Assembly (NCBI GenBank): GCA_027306745.1
Contig: DAHUZD010000360.1
Coordinates: 1-16,262, forward strand
Source of the DNA: Acidobacteriaceae bacterium
GTDB lineage: Bacteria > Acidobacteriota > Terriglobia > Terriglobales > Acidobacteriaceae
DNA: 16,262 bases
Direction: 5' to 3'
Within the stretch, counting starts at the first letter, position 1. Every line of letters begins with the position of its first letter. This document shows, piece after piece, positions 8,158-14,309 of this stretch. The notes beneath the pieces were generated by a model. That model was given only the letters and a program-made list of their open reading frames with translations, was not told where the DNA came from and did not search any database. The position numbers were made by a program, and so were the translations under genes.

Positions 8158-9204
8158 CTATGCAGCACCATGTGTGTGGGAGTACTCGGCTATATTGCCC
8201 TCTAGCGGTGCGATCATTTTGTGGATGCGGTAGATGCGATACAGATCGGCCCCCACGACAAGCAATCCAACAGCCACACAATAGGGGAAGGCAGAAGCGA
8301 TCCAAAGATTGATTGCTTGGGTTGTCTGCATCGCCTTGGCAGGGTCAAGATTGGGTGCCTGGATTCCCGCCAGAATATGGGCCTTGCATCCCCAGGAAAA
8401 CAACACCGCAGCCGAGGTGTCGATCCCCAGTCGCAACGTGGCGCGCGTTCGCGTCCAAACCATGCGGAAAAGGTTCACGCTGGAGAGCGCGATATGCGCC
8501 ACGGCTAACAACAGGAAGCCCCAGTAGAAATTGATCCACACCGGCGCGAGGGTGATAGGGATGGCAGGAAGTCCGTGGATAAAGGCAAAAAATGGGAAGA
8601 AAGCAAATAGGAATGCATCAAGCGACCGCAACGGCAGCCACCACACCAGAAACACTGCATTGGCAATCATGTCGGTAAGGCTGGAGGAGCGAGAGATGCG
8701 ACGAGCATCGCGCACGGCAGGAAGTTTGAGCGGATCCCATTCTTCCAGCACTTTGGTTCGGAGGGAGGAGCGATCGAGGAGCGCGAAGACAAGGGTGACA
8801 ATGCCCAACTCCACCAGCGTGAAGAACCAATTTTGATGCACCACGCCATAAGCACTGGAGTACGCAGGGTGTATGGTGATGAATCCGATCCAGGCCAGAA
8901 CCCACTGCACCAGACAGCATAGCGCCACGATCCGAAGGACAAGCCAGTAAATAGGAAATAATTCGGGGCCTATTAAGTATCGTTGCGGCAAATAACGATT
9001 GGCCACAAAGACTGGGGAGCCGAGCTGCTTAAGAATGGCTCCGACTTCTGCATCCTTCAGTTTGCGGCCAAGCTCAACCTCTTTCTCCGCGATTTGCGAG
9101 TGAATGTCTTCGGAGAGTTCCGCTGCGATGTCCTGCTTTTGCGCCTTGGGTAGCCAGAATTTTACGGCGTGTAGGTAGCGATCCAGAATTTCTTGCGTGT
9201 CCAT
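8158..9204 (-). CDS. HAAS-domain integral membrane protein, partner of PadR
   Basis: A 348-residue protein with a soluble N-terminus (about 1-85), MDTQEILDRYLHAVKFWLPK and the helical ELSEDIHSQIAEKEVELGR, resembling the HAAS (DUF1700-like) domain. About six hydrophobic helices follow, for example LVLRIVALCCLVQWVLAWIGF, WFFTLVELGIVTLVFALL, and the last around CVAVGLLVVGADLYRIYRI. The family is commonly encoded next to PadR regulators, as here, 14 nt downstream of padR in the same direction. Its job is thought to be in membrane or cell-surface signalling, but no precise function is established. The start at 9204 is preferred over upstream in-frame codons because the domain begins there and a purine-rich AAGGACGGA lies just before it. 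Confidence 0.75.
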   Translation of the reverse strand: MDTQEILDRYLHAVKFWLPKAQKQDIAAELSEDIHSQIAEKEVELGRKLKDAEVGAILKQLGSPVFVANRYLPQRYLIGPELFPIYWLVLRIVALCCLVQWVLAWIGFITIHPAYSSAYGVVHQNWFFTLVELGIVTLVFALLDRSSLRTKVLEEWDPLKLPAVRDARRISRSSSLTDMIANAVFLVWWLPLRSLDAFLFAFFPFFAFIHGLPAIPITLAPVWINFYWGFLLLAVAHIALSSVNLFRMVWTRTRATLRLGIDTSAAVLFSWGCKAHILAGIQAPNLDPAKAMQTTQAINLWIASAFPYCVAVGLLVVGADLYRIYRIHKMIAPLEGNIAEYSHTHGAA

Positions 9205-9218
9205 TTTTATGTCCGTCC

Positions 9219-9557
9219 TTATAAGATTTTTCCGATGGATGCGTTGATGCTCTGCCATTCGGCAAGCAGTTGTTTCAAAATCAACTTGCCGTCGTGAGAA
9301 AGGCGATAGAAACGCTTGTTGCGTTTCTCCTCTTCGCGCCATTCGCTGACCAGCAAGCCCTGCGCCTCAAGCCGTCGCAACAATGGGTACAGGGTGCCTT
9401 CGTCAATGGCCATGCCATGCTCGGCAAGGGCCTTGCGCAGGGTGTAGCCATACTGCTCGGAGCGAAGCTCGGACATGACGGCCAGCACGAGACAACCGCG
9501 CCGCAACTCCAAGCGAAGATTTTCAAAACGGTCAACGGGATTTGAACTGTGCGCCAT
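9219..9557 (-). CDS. PadR-family transcriptional regulator
   Basis: A 112-residue winged-helix regulator (MAHSSNPVDRFENLRLELRR). Characteristic PadR features are LRRGCLVLAVMSELRSEQYGYTLRKAL, the wing-proximal DEGTLYPLLRRLEAQGLL and the wing EWREEEKRNKRFYRLSHDGK, followed by a short C-terminal dimerisation helix. Such proteins usually repress their own operon and release on ligand or stress. The ATG at 9557 is the start that gives the standard domain; the frame continues upstream to 9713 without similarity. Two overlapping palindromes lie directly upstream of the start and fit an autoregulatory operator. It is the first gene of a padR-HAAS operon. Confidence 0.9.
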   Translation of the reverse strand: MAHSSNPVDRFENLRLELRRGCLVLAVMSELRSEQYGYTLRKALAEHGMAIDEGTLYPLLRRLEAQGLLVSEWREEEKRNKRFYRLSHDGKLILKQLLAEWQSINASIGKIL

Positions 9558-9560
9558 ATC

Positions 9561-9602
9561 GTGTACGACATACACTGTGCCGCACACAGTATTAAATGTC
9601 AA
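9561..9602 (-). promoter_or_regulatory. padR promoter with two overlapping palindromic operators
   Basis: On the minus strand a perfect TTGACA (9602-9597) is followed after 17 nt by CACAGT (9579-9574), a weak -10. Two perfect inverted repeats overlap this region. ACTGTG-N5-CACAGT (9574-9590) covers the -10, and GTGTA-N5-TACAC (9561-9575) covers the predicted start of transcription. Both have 5-nt centres. Their position would let a bound dimer block RNA polymerase. The predicted mRNA start (about 9567) leaves only about 10 nt before the ATG and no Shine-Dalgarno is visible. Confidence 0.5.
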
Positions 9603-9666
9603 GAGAATTTTTGAGACGTAACGAATGCAACCCAGATCGCAAGAACGCATCTCTAGGCACACCGGC

Positions 9667-9703
9667 TGACGCTGGCATCGCCACTTCCCATACAATAGGG
9701 AAG
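9667..9703 (+). promoter_or_regulatory. Candidate promoter of the VWA gene with an inverted repeat over the -10
   Basis: TACAAT (9691-9696) is a good -10, with a weak -35-like TGACGC (9667-9672) 18 nt upstream. The -10 sits inside the loop of a perfect 6-bp inverted repeat, CTTCCC (9684-9689) and GGGAAG (9698-9703). Transcription from about 9703 would give a leader of about 77 nt before the GTG start at 9780. Alternatives cannot be excluded. Confidence 0.35.
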
Positions 9704-9779
9704 GTATTCTCATACTGCGTCAGCACGGCTTTTCTTGCCGCGTGCGCGCATTTTGGTTTTGTTTTTTTAGGGGGTTCCG

Positions 9780-11072
9780 GTGAAGTTAGGAACATGGGCC
9801 GTAGCAGTTTTCCTGGGCAGCAGTGTGCTGTGCGCGCAAAATAACCCGGCGGCGAGTGCGCCCAATGCGCCCGCTCCTTCCGCGCCCACACCGCAACCAA
9901 CATTGACGGCCCCGGCATCGCTGGCCTTGCCCGGCCTGCTGCAAGGCGTCACGCCTGGCCAAGGCGCACCGCCTGTACCCAACGACAGCAATCCCGGCGC
10001 GCCCAACAAGCCAGCCGCACCAGCTCCCAAACCCAGCAACGTGCCGCCGCCACAGATTCCTGCCAGCGGCAAAGGTTCGTCAGAAGCGGCCTTCACGCTG
10101 CGCACGCGCGTCAACTTCGTGCTGGTGCCGGTACTGGTCAAGGACTCCAAAGGCAATCTGGTGCCCGGCCTCACCTGGCGCGACTTCAAGGTCTTCGAAG
10201 ACGGCCAGCCGCAGCAGCTTACCTTTTTTACCGTCGATCCCTTTCCGCTTTCCGTAGCCTTTGTGCTGGACCAGAGCCTGCCCGAAGACACGATGAAGAA
10301 GGTGAACAACGCGCTAGGCGCATTGCAGGGTGCCTTTACGCCGTATGACGAAATCTCCGTCTTCTCTTACGCTTCGCACGTTACGCAGGCCACGGGTTTC
10401 ACCGGAGCGCAGAGCCAGCGCCTGACCGCAGTCCTGGATCGCATCCAATCCCCGGGGCGCGACATGCAGGTGCCCGGCGGTTATGGACCCATGTCGGAAG
10501 GTCCCGTGATCAATGGCCACACCATCGATCCCAACGTAACGCCCATGCACAATGGCAGCTACATTCCGATCATTCCGCATGAGATTCACACGCTCAACGA
10601 TGCGATTCTTGAGGCCGCCAACAACCTGGCCCAGCGCGGCAAGGGACGTCGGCGCATCATCTACGTCATCAGCGATGGCAAGGAACACGGCAGCACCGCA
10701 TCCTATAAAGAAGTCGTGCACTACCTGCTCACCAACCAGATCGCGGTCTATGGCACGCTGGTCGGCGACTCGGCCACGCCCGTGCTGGGCTTCCTCGACA
10801 AGTTCCACCTGCCGCTGGTGGGCGTCGACAACATTCTGCCCAAATACACCACGGCCACCGGCGGGCAGTTGGATGCGGAGTTGTCGCGCAACGGCATCGA
10901 GCGCAGCTTTGCCAAGATCGCCGAGCAGGTGCGCACCGAGTACACGCTGGGCTACAACAGCCATCACTCGGTCTACGACAGCCGCTTCCGCCAGATTGAA
11001 GTGCAGGTGCTGCGTCCGGGCCTGACGGTCATCTCCAAACAGGGCTACTACCCCACGGCCAGCGCGCAGTAG
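9780..11072 (+). CDS. Secreted VWFA-related Acidobacterial domain protein
   Basis: A 430-residue exported protein. A signal peptide (residues 1-19, MKLGTWAVAVFLGSSVLCA) is followed by a Pro/Ala-rich low-complexity linker (about 21-95), then VNFVLVPVLVKDSKGNLVPG and DFKVFEDGQPQQLTFF. The von Willebrand A-type domain begins around PLSVAFVLDQS (residue 157 on), with YDEISVFSYASHV and IIYVISDGKEHGS. This order is typical of the 'VWFA-related Acidobacterial domain' family, abundant in Acidobacteriota and of unknown function. The metal-site motif DxSxS reads DQSLP here, so the second Ser is lost and metal-dependent adhesion may be altered. The GTG start at 9780 is supported by AGGGGG (9769-9774) 5 nt upstream; there is no ATG in frame before the signal peptide. 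Confidence 0.88.
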   Translation: MKLGTWAVAVFLGSSVLCAQNNPAASAPNAPAPSAPTPQPTLTAPASLALPGLLQGVTPGQGAPPVPNDSNPGAPNKPAAPAPKPSNVPPPQIPASGKGSSEAAFTLRTRVNFVLVPVLVKDSKGNLVPGLTWRDFKVFEDGQPQQLTFFTVDPFPLSVAFVLDQSLPEDTMKKVNNALGALQGAFTPYDEISVFSYASHVTQATGFTGAQSQRLTAVLDRIQSPGRDMQVPGGYGPMSEGPVINGHTIDPNVTPMHNGSYIPIIPHEIHTLNDAILEAANNLAQRGKGRRRIIYVISDGKEHGSTASYKEVVHYLLTNQIAVYGTLVGDSATPVLGFLDKFHLPLVGVDNILPKYTTATGGQLDAELSRNGIERSFAKIAEQVRTEYTLGYNSHHSVYDSRFRQIEVQVLRPGLTVISKQGYYPTASAQ

Positions 11073-11087
11073 GCACAGGTGAGATGG

Positions 11088-11131
11088 AAACAACAATACA
11101 GGCCGCCTGCGGGCGGCCTGTATTGTTGTTT
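11088..11131. terminator. 20-bp perfect hairpin between convergent VWA and restriction genes
   Basis: The arms 11088-11107 and 11112-11131 are perfectly complementary over 20 bp with loop TGCG. The core is ACAGGCCGCC / GGCGGCCTGT, and the 3' arm ends GTTGTTT on the plus strand. It lies 15 nt after the VWA stop and about 20 nt after the restriction gene on the other strand, so it can terminate both. It is closely related to the hairpin at 13497-13540. Confidence 0.85.
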
Positions 11132-11152
11132 AGAAAATTCTACTTGGAATAT

Positions 11153-11935
11153 CTACACGGGCACGACGCCGCGTTTCTTCCATCGTTTCATCGCTGGATC
11201 CAATTGATGTGCAAAAAATTCTTCGAATGAAAGCACATTGTCTGCCTTGGCATATGCATGAACATCGCATTTCAATTGTCCAGATACCACCATGTGTATA
11301 CGCGATGCCTTCATTTCTTCCAGTGCATTCGCACTCACCGATTTGTCGATGGTTGCAAGATAGAATCCAAGCCCCCGTGTACCTTCTGTAACAATCTGCC
11401 GCCAACGCTCACGCAGCGTACGTTTCACGGTGAAGATGATGCAGTCCATTGCGTTACGTTGATAGTATTCGATGGAAGGCAGGACAAAATCGGGTTTTCC
11501 GTTGATCACAGCTTGTGGCGTGAACGGATACTTCAAAGTTTGAAACATTTCCCGTATCACATATTCGAACGCTGCACCAGCACGCTGGCGTCTGCTTTGC
11601 GTAAGGCTTAAGAACAACCGGTCCAAGTCATGAAATCCATCTCCAATAATCTGAATTAAATCCTCTGCCGTCCCATGTTTGCCCGTCATGGGAAGAAACA
11701 CTTCTCTAAAAGCTTCCGCACCGGCAGGAGACTCATATGTCAGATACTTTTTGTACAGCTCAGATTGGACTTTTTCTACCAAGTCACTGAATTGGCCCTT
11801 AATCCATTCTGGGTCATTCCGATGCACGCCCAAGTAATCATGCAACGCAAGCCTTGCAAGCTCATCTCCGCCGGGAATGCCTTTCCGCAGGGCGCTCTTC
11901 AATTTTTCAGTCAGATCAGATTCTTTTTCTTTCAT
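11153..11935 (-). CDS. Type II restriction endonuclease, EcoRII C-terminal/PspGI-like
   Basis: A 260-residue protein whose residues about 115-225 match the EcoRII catalytic domain: RAGAAFEYVIREMF (E124), GKPDFVLPS (D149), then FTVKRTLRERWRQIVTE (K171 and the RWRQ block). This is a PD-(D/E)xK nuclease core that cleaves unmethylated DNA, most probably at CCWGG given its partners. It lacks the separate N-terminal effector domain of EcoRII (about 400 residues) and in size resembles PspGI. Where EcoRII has a second lysine in the KxRWRQ region I see Arg (R175); this comparison is from memory. ATG 11935 overlaps the vsr stop by 4 nt (ATGA). The frame extends to 11977 but that part lies inside vsr. 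It is the third gene of the dcm-vsr-REase operon, on a more A+T-rich segment than the flanks. Confidence 0.85.
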   Translation of the reverse strand: MKEKESDLTEKLKSALRKGIPGGDELARLALHDYLGVHRNDPEWIKGQFSDLVEKVQSELYKKYLTYESPAGAEAFREVFLPMTGKHGTAEDLIQIIGDGFHDLDRLFLSLTQSRRQRAGAAFEYVIREMFQTLKYPFTPQAVINGKPDFVLPSIEYYQRNAMDCIIFTVKRTLRERWRQIVTEGTRGLGFYLATIDKSVSANALEEMKASRIHMVVSGQLKCDVHAYAKADNVLSFEEFFAHQLDPAMKRWKKRGVVPV

Positions 11936-12366
11936 TTGGCTCTTGTCCTCTTGTCTGCTGCCGTAAGCGCACCACACATTATTTTCAACACATTATTTTC
12001 CGTATTGTTCAGTTCATGTTCCCATATACGAATCACGCGCCATCCCCTACATTCAAACATTCGAGTTACTGCAGAGTCCCGTTCGATGGTTGCCTTTAAT
12101 TTTCGCACCCAAAACGTGTGATTTTGAGTGGGAACCCTTGAGCACTTTGGACAGGAGTGCCAAAAACAGCCGTCCACAAAAACGGCCACCTTCTCAGAGG
12201 GAAAAACAAAGTCTGGCTTGCCTTTTACCAGATACTTCCTTCGCCATCCAATAATGTGATTCCGACGAAAAATTTCTAGCAGCCTCATCTCTGTGGAAAG
12301 GTTTCCATTCCCTCGAATTCGCGCCATGACCTCCGAGCGCTTCTGTTTGGAGAAAACATCCGACAT
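11932..12366 (-). CDS. vsr: Very short patch repair endonuclease
   Basis: A 144-residue Vsr protein (E. coli Vsr is 156). Vsr nicks next to the T of T:G mismatches that arise when 5-methylcytosine in the methylase target deaminates, starting very-short-patch repair. Visible motifs are SEVMARIRGNGNLSTEMRL, GKPDFVFPSEKVAVFVDGCF (D52, D65), then CFWHSCPKC (C67, H70, C72, C75; zinc-type cluster) and GWRVIRIWEHEL. The ATG at 12366 is 1 nt after the methylase stop. Its 3' end overlaps the restriction gene. Having vsr in an operon with both methylase and restriction enzyme indicates a self-contained CCWGG-type system rather than an orphan Dcm. Confidence 0.93.
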   Translation of the reverse strand: MSDVFSKQKRSEVMARIRGNGNLSTEMRLLEIFRRNHIIGWRRKYLVKGKPDFVFPSEKVAVFVDGCFWHSCPKCSRVPTQNHTFWVRKLKATIERDSAVTRMFECRGWRVIRIWEHELNNTENNVLKIMCGALTAADKRTRAK

Positions 12367-12367
12367 T

Positions 12368-13375
12368 CTACTGCTCGATCAATGACATTTGCCGTGCGTA
12401 TCCAAAGCCATCCTGTAGAACTGGCCCGTCATATTCCATGGCATCCAGCACGGACGCGGCGACCGCGCGTACAACCGGAACTACAACAGAATTTCCAAAT
12501 TGCCTGTACGCTTGTGTATCTGAAACTGGTATCTGAAATGTTTCAGGAAACCCCATGAGTCTGGCACACTCACGTGGTGTAAGCCTGCGCGGCGGCTTTC
12601 CATTGCCGCGAGGAATCAGTATCTCAGAACCATCCTTGTAATACCGTGCGCTAAGCGTACGGGCCACTCCATTGGGCAGATCAACCATGCCATACCCAAA
12701 ACCATTGCCAGCTGCACGATGCTTAGCCGCATATGCCTGCAAATAGTTCCAGAGTTTTTCCGATAATACGTATTTTTCATCGACATTGCGATCCAAAATT
12801 GAAGCGATCGATGGAGAGACGTCCGGCAATACTGGTGGAGCAAACATCTTCTTTGTACAAAAACCAACAATAAAAACCCTCTCTCTGTTTTGTGGAACAA
12901 CTCTTCGGGCGTTCAAAAGAAGTGGGGGATAAACGTGGTAGCCCAACTCGGTTTCCAGCGTGTCATAAATCGTCTGCATGGTTCGCCCACGATCGTGACT
13001 TATAAGGTTTTTTACGTTCTCCAAGACAAAAACTTTTGGGCGCTTATCGTGGATGATGCGGGCCACTTCAAAAAACAGGGTTCCTTGCGTGCGATCCAGA
13101 AAACCATGCGGACGCCCAAGACTGTTCTTCTTGGACACTCCGGAAATTGAAAATGGCTGACACGGGAATCCTGCAACCAGCACATCGTGCTTTGGGATTG
13201 CTGAGCTTGGAGTTTTACGAATATCCCCGGTCGGCTCATCTCCAAAATTAGCCGTATACGTCGTCCGTGCATGCTTGTCCCAATCTGACGAGAACACACA
13301 CTTCCCCCCAACGGACTCAAATGCAATCCGCATGCCTCCGATTCCGCAAAACAGGTCAATGAACTTGAAGTTCAT
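12368..13375 (-). CDS. dcm: DNA (cytosine-5-)-methyltransferase, Dcm/M.EcoRII-like
   Basis: A 335-residue C5-cytosine methylase that protects host DNA by making 5-methylcytosine. Motifs in order: [11 protein letters not shown] (5-14), [10 protein letters not shown] with catalytic C72, VI LENVKNL (E119-N120-V121), and [22 protein letters not shown] (QNRER 162-166). The target-recognition region has [13 protein letters not shown] and [15 protein letters not shown]. Motif IX-X follows: [16 protein letters not shown] and [17 protein letters not shown]. The recognition-region blocks are nearly those of E. coli Dcm and M.EcoRII, so CCWGG is the likely target. It lacks the long N-terminal extension of Dcm. 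ATG 13375 has AGAGGA about 9 nt upstream. It heads the operon with vsr and the nuclease. The symbol dcm is used for similarity; as part of a restriction system it would formally be named as an M. enzyme. Confidence 0.93.
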   Translation of the reverse strand: MNFKFIDLFCGIGGMRIAFESVGGKCVFSSDWDKHARTTYTANFGDEPTGDIRKTPSSAIPKHDVLVAGFPCQPFSISGVSKKNSLGRPHGFLDRTQGTLFFEVARIIHDKRPKVFVLENVKNLISHDRGRTMQTIYDTLETELGYHVYPPLLLNARRVVPQNRERVFIVGFCTKKMFAPPVLPDVSPSIASILDRNVDEKYVLSEKLWNYLQAYAAKHRAAGNGFGYGMVDLPNGVARTLSARYYKDGSEILIPRGNGKPPRRLTPRECARLMGFPETFQIPVSDTQAYRQFGNSVVVPVVRAVAASVLDAMEYDGPVLQDGFGYARQMSLIEQ

Positions 13376-13443
13376 ATCTGAGATTCCTCTTCGAGAGTCC
13401 AGCTTACAACCTCAGTGCAACAAAATAACAGCTAGAATTCCCC

Positions 13444-13479
13444 TTTGGCCCTCCGTGGAAATTTTGGCCATTCTGTGGA
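13444..13479. repeat. Short imperfect direct repeat upstream of dcm
   Basis: TTTGGCC-N4-GTGGA (13444-13459) is repeated as TTTGGCC-N5-GTGGA (13463-13479), about 70-105 nt upstream of the methylase start. It could be a binding site for a regulator of the restriction operon, although no controller (C) protein gene is present, or chance similarity. Confidence 0.3.
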
Positions 13480-13496
13480 CAAATGGTTCCAATCTG

Positions 13497-13540
13497 GCAA
13501 GACAACACAGGCCGCCCGCAGGCGGCCTGTGTTGTCTTGC
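13497..13540 (-). terminator. 20-bp perfect hairpin after infC
   Basis: Arms 13497-13516 and 13521-13540 are perfectly complementary over 20 bp. Read in the infC direction the loop is TGCG and the core is ACAGGCCGCC / GGCGGCCTGT, the same core and loop as the hairpin after the VWA gene. It starts 17 nt after the infC stop. No T tract follows in the infC direction (next bases CAGATTGG), so its strength as an intrinsic terminator is uncertain, but its position fits. Confidence 0.75.
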
Positions 13541-13557
13541 GCGTTCCGGGAACGGAT

Positions 13558-14187
13558 CTATTCGCTGGCGCTTTGCAGCACGGGCTGTGCGGGAGCAGCA
13601 TTCGCTGCGGCTGCGACGGTCTCGACTGCTTTCGGAGCCGCGGGCTTTTTGGGTGCTTCGGCCTTTTTGCCCGGAGCGATAATCGCGTGCAGTGTGGTGC
13701 CTTCCATGCGTGGCATGGCCTCCACGATGCCTGCCTCGCCAATGTCCTGAATCAGCCGGTTCACGATCTGGTAACCCAGCTCGCGGTGCGACATCTGGCG
13801 TCCGCGGAAGCGCAACGAGGCTTTCACCTTGTCGCCCTCGCCCAAAAAGCGGACGGCCTGGTTTTTCTTGGTCTGGTAGTCATGCTCATCCACCGTCACG
13901 GAGAATTTGACCTCCTTGATGACGATGACCTTCTGCTTTTTGCGGGCGGCGCGGTCGCTCTTTTCTTTTTCGTAGAGGAACTTGCCGTAATCCTGAATGC
14001 GGCAGACCGGCGGCACGGCATTGGGGGAAACTTCCACCAAATCGAGGCCGCGCTCCCGGGCGATCTTGAGCGCCTCAAAGGGCTGCAAAATGCCGAGCTG
14101 CTCGCCGTTTTCGTCAATCACGCGGATTTCGCGCGCACGAATCCGGTCATTGATGCGAATGAATGATTTCGCCGAACGCTTGTCGAT
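13558..14187 (-). CDS. infC: Translation initiation factor IF-3, with ATC start codon
   Basis: IF-3 binds the 30S subunit, prevents 50S joining and checks start-codon pairing. The 209-residue product has the N-domain FIRINDRIRAREIRVIDENG, EALKIARERGLDLVEVSPNA, and PPVCRIQDYGKFLYE. The C-domain has VKFSVTVDEHDYQTKKNQ, FLGEGDKVKASLRFRGR and PRMEGTTLHAIIAP. An extra Ala/Pro/Lys-rich tail (about 35 residues) ends the protein. No ATG, GTG or TTG is in frame between the strong GGAGG (14198-14194) and the conserved domain. The codon 6 nt after GGAGG is ATC (14187-14185), giving MDKRSAKSFIRIND. Rare AUU/AUC starts are well known for infC and serve autoregulation by IF-3. The frame is open to an ATG at 14295, but that would bury the ribosome-binding site. 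rpmI and rplT do not follow. Confidence 0.93.
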   Translation of the reverse strand: MDKRSAKSFIRINDRIRAREIRVIDENGEQLGILQPFEALKIARERGLDLVEVSPNAVPPVCRIQDYGKFLYEKEKSDRAARKKQKVIVIKEVKFSVTVDEHDYQTKKNQAVRFLGEGDKVKASLRFRGRQMSHRELGYQIVNRLIQDIGEAGIVEAMPRMEGTTLHAIIAPGKKAEAPKKPAAPKAVETVAAAANAAPAQPVLQSASE

Positions 14188-14198
14188 GGGATGCCTCC
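14185..14198 (-). promoter_or_regulatory. infC ribosome-binding site with ATC start
   Basis: On the minus strand GGAGG (14198-14194), a 6-nt spacer CATCCC and ATC (14187-14185) give ideal Shine-Dalgarno geometry for a non-AUG start. This decides the infC start. Confidence 0.75.
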
Positions 14199-14245
14199 AG
14201 AAACAACGGGCAGGCTGAAACCGATTGTGGCTGCCGTCGATGCCA

Positions 14246-14254
14246 AGTATACCA
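14246..14254 (-). promoter_or_regulatory. infC promoter, extended -10
   Basis: The minus strand reads TGGTATACT (14254-14246), matching an extended -10 (TG-N-TATACT). No clear -35 is seen, which is usual for extended -10 promoters. Predicted initiation near 14239 leaves a leader of about 52 nt before the ATC start. Upstream mtaB ends 59 nt before the -10, so infC may also be read from there. Confidence 0.5.
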
Positions 14255-14309
14255 TTGCAGGCCCACGAAATCCGACCGGGGCAGGCAGGGCACACGCCGT
14301 CAAATGTGC

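Noticed and set aside
9558..9713. N-terminal extension of the PadR protein
   Set aside because: The extension crosses the TTGACA promoter and palindromes and has no domain; the PadR domain begins right after ATG 9557.
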